A stretch of 43,890 bases of DNA from Acidimicrobiia bacterium (GCA_016871175.1 VFZL01000034.1:1-43890), one strand, 5' to 3'. Positions 26,791-35,945 are shown, counted from the first letter of the stretch. The notes: generated by a model not told the origin, from the sequence alone. A program made the numbers and translations.

Positions 26791-28335
26791 ATGCCATCAA
26801 CTGTGCTTCCGGATACCCTGCCCTCGTTCTTCGACAGCGTGCTTCAGCTCATCGTGCGGACGTCGACCGACCTGCCGCCGGACGTGCGCGCGGCGATGAA
26901 ACACGCGCTCGTAAGCGAGCCTGAGGGCACGCGAGCCAAGCAGGCGCTCACGATCATCGCGCAGAACATCGACCTGGCCGTCGATCACGAGGGCGCCATC
27001 TGCCAAGACACCGGCATGCCGACCTTCGACGTGCACGTGCCGGTTGGCGCGAATCAGATCGTCATGCGTCGCCAGATCATCGAGGCCATCGCGGAGGCGA
27101 CCAAGCGCGGCAAGCTGCGCTCGAATTCGGTCGATTCCATCACGGGTGAGAACTCCGGGAACAACCTGGGGCCCGGCACGCCGATCATCCATTTCGATCA
27201 GTGGGAGAAGGACGAGATCGAGGTCAGACTGATCTTGAAGGGTGGCGGCTGCGAGAATACGAACGCGCAGTACTCGTTGCCCATGGAACTGCCGCACCTC
27301 GGGCGTGCAGACCGGTCTCTCGAGGGTGTGCGCAAGTGCATCCTGCACGCCGTATGGCAGGCGCAGGGTAAGGGCTGCAGCCCGGGCGCGGTTGGCGTCT
27401 GCATCGGCGGCGATCGGACCTCGGGCTATACGCACGCAAAGGAGCAGCTGTTCCGGACGTTGGACGACGTGAACCCGGACAAGCGGTTGGCGGAGATCGA
27501 GGCGTCAATCATGGCGACGGTGAACCACCTCGACATCGGCCCCATGGGCTTCGGCGGGAGGGTGACGCTGATCGGCTGCAAGATCGGAGCGCTCAACCGG
27601 CTGCCGGCCAGTTTCTTCGTGTCGGTCGCGTACGATTGTTGGGCGTTTCGGCGGTTGGGCGTGATGCTCGACGTCCAAACGGGCGCGATCAAGCGGTGGC
27701 TCTACCGGGACCCGGCCCACCCGATCATCCCGATGCTCGACCAGGCCGGCTTCGTGCGCACGGGTCGCGAGGTCGCGCTAACGGCGCCGCTCACCGAAGC
27801 GGACGTGCGATCGCTGAAAGTAGGCGACGTCGTGCTGGTCTCGGGCCGGATGTTCACCGGACGTGATGCCGTGCACTCCTACCTGATGAAGCACGACCCA
27901 CCGGTCGACTTGCGCGGCTCCGTTCTGTACCACTGTGGACCGGTCGTCCTGAAAGACGGTGAGCGGTGGCGTGTGACGGCCGCCGGTCCGACGACGAGCA
28001 TCCGCGAGGAGCCATATCAGGGCGAGGTGATCAAGCGCTACGGCGTGAGGGCGGTGGTCGGAAAAGGTGGGATGGGCGCGAAGACGCTCGCCGCGCTCAA
28101 GGACCACGGCGCCGTCTACTTGAACGCGATCGGGGGTGCCGCGCAGTTCTACGCGCAAAGCATCAAATCAGTCGACGGCGTGTCGCTGATGGAGTTCGGG
28201 TCACCAGAAGCGATGTGGCGTCTCACCGTGGATAGCTTCCCGGCGATCGTGACGATGGACGCGCACGGGAACAGTCTGCACAAGGACATCGAACAGGAGT
28301 CGGGCCAGCACCTCGAGGCATTGGCGACACCGTAG
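26791..28335 (+). CDS. Class I (iron-sulfur) fumarate hydratase
   Basis: 514-residue 4Fe-4S hydratase of the FumA/FumB type with the alpha and beta domains in one chain. It interconverts fumarate and malate in the citric acid cycle. Conserved cysteine-bearing segments are GAICQDTGMPTF, GGGCENTNAQYS and GCKIGALNRLP, and the C-terminal beta domain begins near residue 325 (LTAPLTEADVRSLKVGDVVL). Tartrate dehydratases share the fold, so the substrate is inferred. The GTG directly before ATG 26791 is an alternative start. Confidence 0.92.
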   Translation: MPSTVLPDTLPSFFDSVLQLIVRTSTDLPPDVRAAMKHALVSEPEGTRAKQALTIIAQNIDLAVDHEGAICQDTGMPTFDVHVPVGANQIVMRRQIIEAIAEATKRGKLRSNSVDSITGENSGNNLGPGTPIIHFDQWEKDEIEVRLILKGGGCENTNAQYSLPMELPHLGRADRSLEGVRKCILHAVWQAQGKGCSPGAVGVCIGGDRTSGYTHAKEQLFRTLDDVNPDKRLAEIEASIMATVNHLDIGPMGFGGRVTLIGCKIGALNRLPASFFVSVAYDCWAFRRLGVMLDVQTGAIKRWLYRDPAHPIIPMLDQAGFVRTGREVALTAPLTEADVRSLKVGDVVLVSGRMFTGRDAVHSYLMKHDPPVDLRGSVLYHCGPVVLKDGERWRVTAAGPTTSIREEPYQGEVIKRYGVRAVVGKGGMGAKTLAALKDHGAVYLNAIGGAAQFYAQSIKSVDGVSLMEFGSPEAMWRLTVDSFPAIVTMDAHGNSLHKDIEQESGQHLEALATP

Positions 28336-28380
28336 CGTCGCCCAGCCGGCGGTGCCCGCCCGCGGTGGGCCCGGGCGCGC

Positions 28381-30979
28381 TCAAAAGCGATAGCGCACGC
28401 CGAATGAGGGAAACACAGGAAGCCCGCGATCGCCCGGCACCTCGACGACGCGCGGACGATCCTGCGCGGGATCGTGGACCAGCACAGAATCCATGGCGGT
28501 CGTGTTCCGGCCGTTCAAGACGTTGACGACGTCGACGTGTAGCGTCCAGTGCTCGCCTCCCCACTTCGGACGGTACGTGAGGCGGGCTCGAAGCGACCGA
28601 AGCCCGGCTGACGTGCCGTGTTCATGGTCGCCAGTGCACTCAGGTCTGGCTGAAACAGCGGATCGCCGGCCGGGTTGCGGAGGGGGACGATCTCCGCTCG
28701 ATCGCCGTCGCCATCGCTGTCCCGTTCGTCCGGACCGAGCGACAGGCGCACATCTGACGCGGGCGTTTGTGGCAGGCCGCTGGCCCATCGTCCCGTCGCC
28801 GAGACGTCGTAGCGCTCTCCGATTCTGACGGTGGCCACGGCAGTCAGCGCATGTCTTCGGTCGTAGTCGAACGGACCCCTGAGTCCGTATGCCGTGCGGC
28901 TCGAACGACCGAGGCTGTATGCGACCCACGCGCCGACGGGCGAGCCACCCTGGGCAGGGCGCGACACGAGGACCTCGAGGCCCCGGGCATCACCACGACC
29001 ACCATTGATCGGCGTCACCGTGATGCATGGACCCTGTGGCACATAGGCTCGCAGGGCCGTCGGGACGTCATAGGTGGAAAGCCGCGCGAGGCGCTCCTCG
29101 TCAGACTCGAGGCGCCCGATGATGAGGTCCGAGAAGCGCTTGTAGTACGCATCGAGCCGAAGGGTGACGCCAGCGAGGAGCAATCGCTCGACCCCACTCA
29201 CGAAGTGCCAAGCCCGCTCCGGGCGAAGCCGAGCGTTGCCGAGACTGAGGTCGAGAAAGTGGTCCGACTGCAGCACCTTCTCGTAGCCCGGCGTCTGCGT
29301 ATGGAGACGCGCCGCGGCATCGACGCGCCAGCTCGATCCCAGGGCGACGGTGCCGCCGAGACGCGGTGACGCCGTCGTCGCCTGCGTGAGGCGGCTGTGA
29401 TCGATGCGAAGGCCGGGTTGAAGAGCGAACCGCGAGCTCACTTGCCACCGATGCTGAATCCAGGCGCCCACGCGGACGGAGTCCACGGAGGAGTCGAGCG
29501 TGGCGGGTAGGCTTTGTCCCAATCGGATGCTCGAGCCGTTGGTCTGGAGCAGGCTGCGATCCCCGCTGATCTGCCATGTCCACCTGGTGTCTAGCCGGTG
29601 CAGCTCGGCCCCCGCGTCGATTACGTGCCTCGGCGACCACGACAGGCCGAGCTGCTGCCGAACCGAGACATCGTCAATCTGGGCGCCGCGCGAGAGCTGG
29701 AACGCAAGTCGTTCGCCGGTGGCGATGCTGGCAAGCGTATTTGCCCCGCGATTGTTGTCCAGTGAGAGCTCGAACGCGTCCAGCGTGTCGTCGATGCGAG
29801 AGAGCGACAGGGTTGTCCGGGAAGAGGCACGGAGACCCAATGTCGAGTTGAAGGTCAATGCGACGAACCCATTCCTGGTTCGGGTGGTTTGGCTCGCGTC
29901 CGGATTCACCGCGCCGGTGGACCGGGACCGCTCCCGACTCGCGGAACCGACCAACGTGACCTGGCGACCCTGACCGGTGCGCCACACCGCGCGGGCCTGC
30001 AGGTCGTAGAACGAGGGCAGTGTGACTCCGGTGACGCGCTCAGGCACGAGATCGACGAAACCGCGCCGAGTGCTCACCATGAGCCGCGCTGGTTTCGCGG
30101 AAGCCGCCCCTCCAGAATGAGGTTGGCGTCAGTGAGCCCGACGAATGCCGATCCACGCAGCGCCGCCGTCTCGACGCCGTCCCTCGGCTCGACCAGGAGC
30201 AGTGACGACAGCCGGTCGCCGTGCCGCACGTCGAACGCTGCTGGATGCAGCTCCACGCTTCTGATGGTCTCGGCGTTGAACGTGCTCGCCAGGCTGACGC
30301 TGCCGGCATCGTCGGCCGCCATCTTGAGCCTGAACGGATTGTGTATCTCGATTCCATCGAGAAGCGTTAGGTTCTGGTCCGGTCCTCCGCCGCGTACCGA
30401 CAGCCGACTGTCGAGCTCTTGCGTGCCGACGACTCCTGGCAATGCCTGGACCGCGCGGAACGGGTTCTCAAACCCACCGGCGAGCGCAGAGATCTCACGT
30501 GCGTTGACCATGAGCGGCGTGGTACCCGGGGAGCCTTCGGTCCCGTTGCCGTCGGCGACGTCCACGGTGACCGCAAAACGCAACGCTTCGAGGGCCTCGG
30601 CGGTCGGCACCGCAAGAGGCGGCGGACCAGGCGACGGCGCGGCCGCGGGAGTCGGCGGAGACGGATCGCGAGCACGCGGGTTTCTGATCACAATGACCGT
30701 GCCGGCTGGCCCGTCGCGTGCCATCAAACCGTGTGGACGGAGCAGCTGGTCGAGCACGTCACGCGGAGATAGACCGACGGGCTCCGCGCGGACCCGCATG
30801 TCCGTCCGCACGATCTGGCTTGTGTAGATCAGTCGCAGTCCGTCGCCTTGGAGCCGTGCGAGCGCGTCTTCCAGTTTCAATCCCGCGAACCCTCCGCGCG
30901 TGACGACTTGGGCCCGCGCGTCAGCCGTCGCGCACACCAGCGCGAGCATCCACACGGCGGACCACCGGAGGCCCGGCAT
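28381..30979 (-). pseudogene. FecA-type TonB-dependent receptor with two frameshifts
   Basis: A single receptor gene is split over three frames. Part 1 (30979-30074) has a signal peptide, an STN domain (LKLEDALARLQGDGLRLIYT) and the plug (SRLSVRGGGPDQNLTLLDG), ending RNQRGSW and a stop. Part 2 continues seamlessly as MVSTRRGFVDLVPE in the -1 frame from 30080, with the barrel, to about 28590. Part 3, in another frame, completes the barrel from LRARLTYRPKWGGEHW to the C-terminal VRYRF, ending in Phe as outer-membrane barrels do. Two shifts in one gene suggest inactivation, although assembly errors cannot be excluded. The first junction (ATGGTGA) could in principle allow reinitiation, but plug and barrel normally form one chain. 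It follows FecR by 4 bases. Confidence 0.85.
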
Positions 30980-30983
30980 CAGT

Positions 30984-32042
30984 TCACCGTCCAACCGCCT
31001 CAGCGATGCCTCGAATCGTCAACACCCCGCCAGCAACGGCGTGGTCCACTCCGCTCGCCGGGAGGACGGCGTCGAGCGCCTGCTCCGGGCTCAGACCTTC
31101 GATCGACCCATGTAGCATCAAGGTCGAAGTCTTTTGTTGATCCGATGCCCTTGCGAATCGGATCTCCAGCCCGGTCTCCGCGCTCACCCAGTCCAGGAAT
31201 TCCCGCAGCGAACGGCCCTCCAGGGTGAAGGGTGACGCCAGCGCCACGGTCCATGCCCAATCGGGTCCATACGTGTTCACGCGCTCACGCTCGCTGCGAC
31301 CGTCGCGGGCGAGCGTCATCTGCATGCCAGCGGACACGGGCGGAGCCCCGTTGACGCTCACCATGCCGTCCCGCACACGGACGCGCAAAGCACCCTGGTC
31401 CACCCGGATCTCGAATCGTGTACCGACATCGCGCACCACACCGAGCGCTGTGTGAATCTCCACCGCCGCTGTGCCTCTCATGTCGCGAGTCGAACGACCT
31501 TCCGCCGACATGGCATCTGAGATGACGTAAATTGCACCCGCGTCCAGCGTCAGCGCCGTCGTCGACACCACGTGTAGCCGTGTGCCTCGATCGAGCCGCA
31601 CCGCGACGCCCGTCGCCAGGCGCACCGCCAAGAGGCCATCATTCGAGGTCGTGACGCTGTCGCCGGGGTAGAGCCGATCGCCGGACCGGAGCACCCGGTC
31701 CTCTCCCGTGTCCCTCGTCGAGCCCCGCGCCACGGCGCCTCGGACGTGCTGAACGGTCGCGACCTCCACAAGGGGTGTCGGTGTTGGCCCTTGGGGCTCA
31801 GCGCTCGGCAGCAGGATGAAGAGCACTGCCAGCGCGGCTGTGCCAAACGCCGAGGCCACCCAGACGATTCTCGTGCGTCGACGTCGGGCGTCGGCCTGAG
31901 CTCGCCACGCGACCCTCGCCGCGTCCTTCAAACGAGCGAGCCGCTCGGGCGGGATCGGCGCCTGCGGACCCGCGAGGCGTACCAGCCGTTCGACTGGATC
32001 TCCGTCCGCATGCGAATGACCGGAGTCCGGATGCGCGTTCAC
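30984..32042 (-). CDS. FecR-like anti-sigma factor with C-terminal STN-like domain
   Basis: 352-residue single-pass inner-membrane regulator. A cytoplasmic N-terminal segment of about 60 residues is followed by one membrane helix (VWVASAFGTAALAVLFILLP), then the periplasmic FecR domain (LRSGDRLYPGDSVTTSNDG to [17 protein letters not shown]) and a C-terminal STN-like domain (LREFLDWVSAETGLEIRFAR). In Fec-type systems the receptor signals through FecR to the sigma factor. Here both FecR and the receptor have STN-type domains. The GTG start overlaps the sigma-factor stop (GTGA) with AAGAGG upstream; the frame is open further upstream but that part overlaps the sigma gene. Confidence 0.88.
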   Translation of the reverse strand: MNAHPDSGHSHADGDPVERLVRLAGPQAPIPPERLARLKDAARVAWRAQADARRRRTRIVWVASAFGTAALAVLFILLPSAEPQGPTPTPLVEVATVQHVRGAVARGSTRDTGEDRVLRSGDRLYPGDSVTTSNDGLLAVRLATGVAVRLDRGTRLHVVSTTALTLDAGAIYVISDAMSAEGRSTRDMRGTAAVEIHTALGVVRDVGTRFEIRVDQGALRVRVRDGMVSVNGAPPVSAGMQMTLARDGRSERERVNTYGPDWAWTVALASPFTLEGRSLREFLDWVSAETGLEIRFARASDQQKTSTLMLHGSIEGLSPEQALDAVLPASGVDHAVAGGVLTIRGIAEAVGR

Positions 32043-32656
32043 GCCAAACCTCTTCTTGGCGAACCGTCGCGGTCGCCGTGCAGTGTGGCAAACGCATCGC
32101 GGAAGGCCTCTCGAGCCCGGGTGAGGACCGATTCGGCCGCCTTTGGCGTGACGTTCAGGCGGCTGGCAATCTCCCGCACCGACAACTCGTGGGCGTACTT
32201 CCACTGCAGCGCATCGCCATATCGATTCGGCAGCAGGTCGAGCACCGTCCGAACGAGCGTCGCCAGCTCCTGCTGCTCGAGCGCGGCATCTGGTTGGTCC
32301 CCCGGTGCCGCCAGCGACTCCAATGCGCCCCGTATTTCGAGCGCTTCTTCAACCAAGGCCGTTTCGAAAGCCGTTCGCTGTGCCCGCCTGTAGTGAGCGC
32401 TGATCTCGTGCCGGCAGAACGTGCATAGCCAGGTGAAGAGGCTCGCTTCTCCTCGATACGTGCCGAGCTTGCGGATGGCCGTACTGAGCGTTGCCTGCAC
32501 GACCTCTTCGGCGGCGTCTTCGTCGCGATGAAGCCGAAGGAGCGCGAACCGAAAGAGCCCTGACGCATACGTCTTAAAGAACCGGTCGAACGCCGGCTCA
32601 TCTCCCGCCAAGAGGCGGTCGACCAGGGCACGATCGCTCGCGTGAAGGGGCGCCAT
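32039..32656 (-). CDS. ECF-type RNA polymerase sigma factor
   Basis: 205-residue sigma-70 family protein with only regions 2 and 4. Region 2 spans about residues 25-95 (FDRFFKTYASGLFRFALLRL, AAEEVVQATLSTAIRKL, FTWLCTFCRHE). Region 4 is the C-terminal helix-turn-helix (ELSVREIASRLNVTPKAAES). It heads a sigma-FecR-TonB receptor cassette that should respond to an external ligand bound by the receptor. It lies 78 bases downstream of fdhE on the same strand, where no convincing promoter was seen. Confidence 0.93.
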   Translation of the reverse strand: MAPLHASDRALVDRLLAGDEPAFDRFFKTYASGLFRFALLRLHRDEDAAEEVVQATLSTAIRKLGTYRGEASLFTWLCTFCRHEISAHYRRAQRTAFETALVEEALEIRGALESLAAPGDQPDAALEQQELATLVRTVLDLLPNRYGDALQWKYAHELSVREIASRLNVTPKAAESVLTRAREAFRDAFATLHGDRDGSPRRGLA

Positions 32657-32734
32657 GCCCGCTATCCACCCGGCTTGGCTTGCCTACAGCCCGTCATGAA
32701 CATGAGAGGGTGGAGCCGGTCAACATCCTTCGGC

Positions 32735-33676
32735 CTACACCACCTTCGCCGTGCTGAACGCCTTCAGCGCCGGCCGCTGGAACCCTTGCTTCATCGTCAT
32801 CACGTCCAGGTCCATCGTTTCGAGGTCGGCGATGGCGCCCAGCGGAAACGGTGAGAGGTCGTCGACGTCGATGGCTTTTACGTAGCTGCGGCACTTGCCA
32901 CACGTCTCCAGGCGGCGATCCGGTCGCGAGGGGTCCGGCGCGCGTGTGACAAACGTCGGACCGACGTCGCCGCAGTACACGCAACCCGGCTCATCGAGCG
33001 TCCAGGCGTATGCGCAGAACGAACACCGCAGCACGCTCTTTCCCCCCAGGGCCTCGATGAGCGTGGGCCACGAACCGCAGATGGGACAGTACCCCTGCTT
33101 CCACCCTTCCAGCGCCGCCTGGAGGGTGGCGTCGAGACGCCCAGCGTTCCGGCCCAGGATGAGCTGTTGCAGCCCGTAGACGAACGGGCTGACCGTGAGC
33201 TCGGCGACGAGCCACACGAGCTCGGATTGAAGACCGCGATGCCGGGAACCGATGACGATCGCCTTTTGATCGCGGCTGAGCGTGGCGGCGAAGACCGCAC
33301 CAGCCTCCAGTGTGCCAGCGTTCACTGCGGCGCAAATGTGTCGGACCGGATCGCCACCGCCGCCGATTGCGAGGTGTTCGCACAACATCAGGAGCGTGGG
33401 CTTCAGCAGCGGCGTCGGGATCGGGATCGGCTCGGCGGCCAGCGCCGGCACATGTTTACCGAGTTTGGCGGCGAGGTATCTCGCAGGCAGTGACAGCCGG
33501 GGTAGCCGTCCCTGCACGAGTGTCTCTGAGAGGTCGACGACGGGCTCGATCAGGGTGCGCTGGAGCGTGATGGCTGGCTCCAAGTCCGGCCGGACGTGGA
33601 GGATAGCGTCCCACCGCGACCGTGCGACAGCCAGGCGCGACGCGCGCGTAGCAGCCGGGAGAGCGACGTAAGCCAT
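32735..33676 (-). CDS. fdhE: Formate dehydrogenase accessory protein FdhE
   Basis: 313-residue homologue of FdhE, which helps mature respiratory formate dehydrogenases by acting on their redox centre. The C-terminal half carries four rubredoxin-like CxxC pairs (CPICGSWP, CSFCAYAW, CVYCG, CGKCRSYVK), as in the iron-binding FdhE family. The N-terminal half is helical. No formate dehydrogenase structural gene is in the window. It starts at ATG 33676, divergent from the Fe-S carrier gene, with a shared AT-rich core at 33690-33696 and a predicted very short leader. Confidence 0.88.
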   Translation of the reverse strand: MAYVALPAATRASRLAVARSRWDAILHVRPDLEPAITLQRTLIEPVVDLSETLVQGRLPRLSLPARYLAAKLGKHVPALAAEPIPIPTPLLKPTLLMLCEHLAIGGGGDPVRHICAAVNAGTLEAGAVFAATLSRDQKAIVIGSRHRGLQSELVWLVAELTVSPFVYGLQQLILGRNAGRLDATLQAALEGWKQGYCPICGSWPTLIEALGGKSVLRCSFCAYAWTLDEPGCVYCGDVGPTFVTRAPDPSRPDRRLETCGKCRSYVKAIDVDDLSPFPLGAIADLETMDLDVMTMKQGFQRPALKAFSTAKVV

Positions 33677-33689
33677 GAAGGGTCAATGC

Positions 33690-33695
33690 TATAAT
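33690..33695 (+). promoter_or_regulatory. -10 element of the A-type Fe-S carrier gene, facing fdhE
   Basis: TATAAT at 33690-33695 would start a transcript near 33702, leaving about 36 bases before ATG 33738. The complement contains CATTAT, a possible -10 for fdhE in the opposite direction. No clear -35 is seen on the plus side. Confidence 0.55.
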
Positions 33696-33737
33696 GGCCT
33701 GTAACCCGGGTGGAAATGGCCCGAGGAGAGAGAGTCC

Positions 33738-34067
33738 ATGATTAACGTGTCCGAACTTGCCGCGACCAAGATCACCGAGCTGCTCGCGGAGGAGAACAAG
33801 GTAGGCATTGGCCTGCGAGTCTTCGTGCAGGGCGGTGGCTGCTCAGGCTTCCAGTACGGTCTCATGATCGAAGAGAACGGTCAGGGCTCCGGCGACCAGG
33901 TGTTCGAGTCGCATGGCGTGAAGCTCTACGTGGATCCGATCAGCGTCAGATACCTAAAGGACGCCGAGGTCGACTTCGTCGACACAGTCACCGGCGGCGG
34001 CTTCACGATCAAGAACCCGAACGCGACCTCGACCTGCGGCTGCGGCAGCTCGTTCAGCGTGGACTAG
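33738..34067 (+). CDS. erpA: A-type iron-sulfur carrier protein (ErpA/IscA/HesB family)
   Basis: 109-residue scaffold/carrier that delivers Fe-S clusters to apoproteins. The three ligand cysteines are Cys35 (GGGCSGFQYGL), Cys100 and Cys102 (TCGCGSSFSVD). GGGFTIKNPNATSTCGCGSS resembles the ErpA end more than IscA, so the symbol is given with modest certainty. A GAGGAGAGAG ribosome site precedes the ATG. It stands apart from any isc or suf operon and is followed, on the same strand, by the Fur-diiron fusion. Confidence 0.93.
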   Translation: MINVSELAATKITELLAEENKVGIGLRVFVQGGGCSGFQYGLMIEENGQGSGDQVFESHGVKLYVDPISVRYLKDAEVDFVDTVTGGGFTIKNPNATSTCGCGSSFSVD

Positions 34068-34146
34068 CCCGTCCGCTCGATCAAAGCTGCGGGGTCTGGG
34101 CAGTCCAGGTCCGTTTGCCACTGGTTTCGGCTCTGCGGCTTGACTC

Positions 34147-35124
34147 ATGAACCGACCACTTCCCGACATCTCGTCGCTCAGGCCGCGCGGCGGCAAGCGT
34201 TCGAGCAAGCGCGACCTGATCCTGAACGTGTTCATGCGTCAGGAGGGCCACTTGAGCGCCGACGATTTGTACGACCTAGTCCGCCGCGAGGACGCCGGCA
34301 TCGGGCGCGCGACGGTCTATCGCACGCTGCAGTGGATGGTCGGCGCGGGTGTTGCGCGGAAGGTCGACTTTGGCGAGGGACGCTCTCGATTCGAGCCGTC
34401 GTTTCGTCACCCACGACACTTCCATTTCGTCTGCAACACCTGTCACCGGTCGTCCGAGTTCCTGAGCTCGGACATCGAGGCCCTAATCGACGAAATCGCC
34501 CTCGCGCGCGAGTTCGCGATGACACAGGCGGTCGTGCAGGTCTTCGGTGAGTGCGAACAGTGCCGCACGGGCAGACCCGTTCCGGTGCTGGATCACGGGA
34601 TCACCGAGCGTGTGTTCGCCCGCGACGCCATGCGCATCGCCATCGAGACCGAGCGCAGCGGGCTCGAGTTCTACACGCGTGCCGCCAGCCTTACTCGGGA
34701 TCCCCAAGGAAAAGCCACGTTCGAGCGACTCGCGAAGGAGGAGAAAGAACACCTCGGCACGCTCGAACGTCGCTATGCGGAACTGCTGGCCGAGGATCCT
34801 GACCTCGAGGCGCGTCCCACGTTCCTCTTCTTCAAGGGACCCGCAAACGGGTTGTTCGCGGAAGGCGCCGCGGAGCTTCGGCGTGGTGGCGTGACCGACT
34901 TGCAAGCGCTGCTCATCGGTATCCGGTGCGAGCGCGGATCCCACAAGTTCTTCAAGCGATACGGTGAACGGTTCGAGGACTCGGAGGGCAAGCAGATCTT
35001 CCTCGAGTTCGCAGCCGAAGAGCGAATGCATTTGGACATGCTCATTCGCGAGTACCGTGAGCAGCGCGAGCGGCTGGGCACCAAGCGCCGCCGGCGCGCC
35101 GCCGCCGGCCGCTCGGTCCAGTGA
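34147..35124 (+). CDS. Fur-family metalloregulator fused to a rubrerythrin/ferritin-like diiron domain
   Basis: 325-residue fusion. Residues 15-142 form a Fur/PerR repressor: winged helix (HLSADDLYDLVRREDAGIGR, ATVYRTLQWMVGAGVA), candidate regulatory metal ligands His35, Glu83, His91, His93 and Glu104, and structural zinc pairs Cys96/Cys99 and Cys136/Cys139. Residues 155-305 form a four-helix ferritin-like domain with a full diiron ligand set: Glu169, Glu199-x-x-His202 (EKEH), Glu262 and Glu292-x-x-His295 (ERMH). The two halves are joined by a short linker and the frame is uninterrupted. Single-domain Fur is about 140 residues, so this is more than twice the usual size. It lies between an Fe-S carrier and a PHP phosphoesterase. 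A role in linking iron or peroxide sensing to detoxification is inferred. Confidence 0.9.
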   Translation: MNRPLPDISSLRPRGGKRSSKRDLILNVFMRQEGHLSADDLYDLVRREDAGIGRATVYRTLQWMVGAGVARKVDFGEGRSRFEPSFRHPRHFHFVCNTCHRSSEFLSSDIEALIDEIALAREFAMTQAVVQVFGECEQCRTGRPVPVLDHGITERVFARDAMRIAIETERSGLEFYTRAASLTRDPQGKATFERLAKEEKEHLGTLERRYAELLAEDPDLEARPTFLFFKGPANGLFAEGAAELRRGGVTDLQALLIGIRCERGSHKFFKRYGERFEDSEGKQIFLEFAAEERMHLDMLIREYREQRERLGTKRRRRAAAGRSVQ

Positions 35125-35945
35125 TCGACCTTCATACGCATACCACCGCGTCCGACGGCCGATGCTCACCCGAGGGCCTCGTCTCGCGTGCGGCCGCCGC
35201 GGGCGTCTCGACTTTGGGTGTCACGGATCACGATACAGTGGCCGCGTGCGCCGACGTCGAGCGAGCGTGCGCGGCTGCCGGTCTGCAGTTCGTCGCGGGC
35301 ATCGAAGTCACCGCGGTGCTCGAAGGCTCGGATGTGCACATGCTCGGGTACTTCATCGATCCGCTGTCGCCGGCGCTCCTTGACTTTCTGGGAGCGGCTC
35401 GCCAGCTAAGGCTCGATCGTGTCCGTGCGATCCTGGAACGGCTCGCGCGACAGGGCATCGAGCTGGACGCCGATGACGTTCTGCGACCTGGGCTGGCGGA
35501 CAGCCGCAAGGCCGCGGGACGGCCGTGGGTCGCTCGCGCGCTCGTCGATGCGGGCTATGTCACCGGCACCGACGAAGCATTTGACCGATGGCTCGCTCGC
35601 GGCCGCCCGGCATTCGTCCCTCGCGTGGGAGCGTCGCCTGAAGAAGTCATCGAGCGGCTCCACCACGCAGGCGGGCTGGTGTCGCTGGCACATCCCGGCT
35701 TGACCCGTGTGGATCCGAGGATCGGCGGATTCGTCGCTGCCGGACTCGATGCCCTCGAGGCGTATCACAGTCGTCACGATGAGGCGACGACAGCGCATTA
35801 CCTGACGATGGTGGGCCATCTGGGCGTGCTGATCACTGGTGGTTCGGACTTCCATGGGGACCCCTTCCACGGACCGAGCGAGCCCGGTTCGGTGACGCTG
35901 CCTGAGGAGGCCTTTGAGCGTCTGCTTCAACGCGCGGCTCGGTGA
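35121..35945 (+). CDS. PHP-domain phosphoesterase (RNase AM/TrpH-like)
   Basis: 274-residue PHP metal-dependent phosphoesterase, probably acting on 3',5'-nucleoside bisphosphates or short RNA 5' ends, as E. coli YciV (RNase AM) does. The metal-binding motifs are DLHTHTTASDG at the start, TDHDTV, GIEVTA, LAHPGLT and GGSDFHGDP near the end. The insert after residue 80 is helical. The GTG start overlaps the stop of the Fur-diiron gene (GTGA), so the two are translated together. Confidence 0.9.
   Translation: MIDLHTHTTASDGRCSPEGLVSRAAAAGVSTLGVTDHDTVAACADVERACAAAGLQFVAGIEVTAVLEGSDVHMLGYFIDPLSPALLDFLGAARQLRLDRVRAILERLARQGIELDADDVLRPGLADSRKAAGRPWVARALVDAGYVTGTDEAFDRWLARGRPAFVPRVGASPEEVIERLHHAGGLVSLAHPGLTRVDPRIGGFVAAGLDALEAYHSRHDEATTAHYLTMVGHLGVLITGGSDFHGDPFHGPSEPGSVTLPEEAFERLLQRAAR

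Noticed and set aside
30074-30080. Programmed frameshift or two-chain receptor at the ATGGTGA junction
   Set aside because: No slippery heptamer or stimulatory structure is apparent, plug and barrel are normally one chain, and a second shift occurs downstream, so mutation or an assembly indel is more likely.
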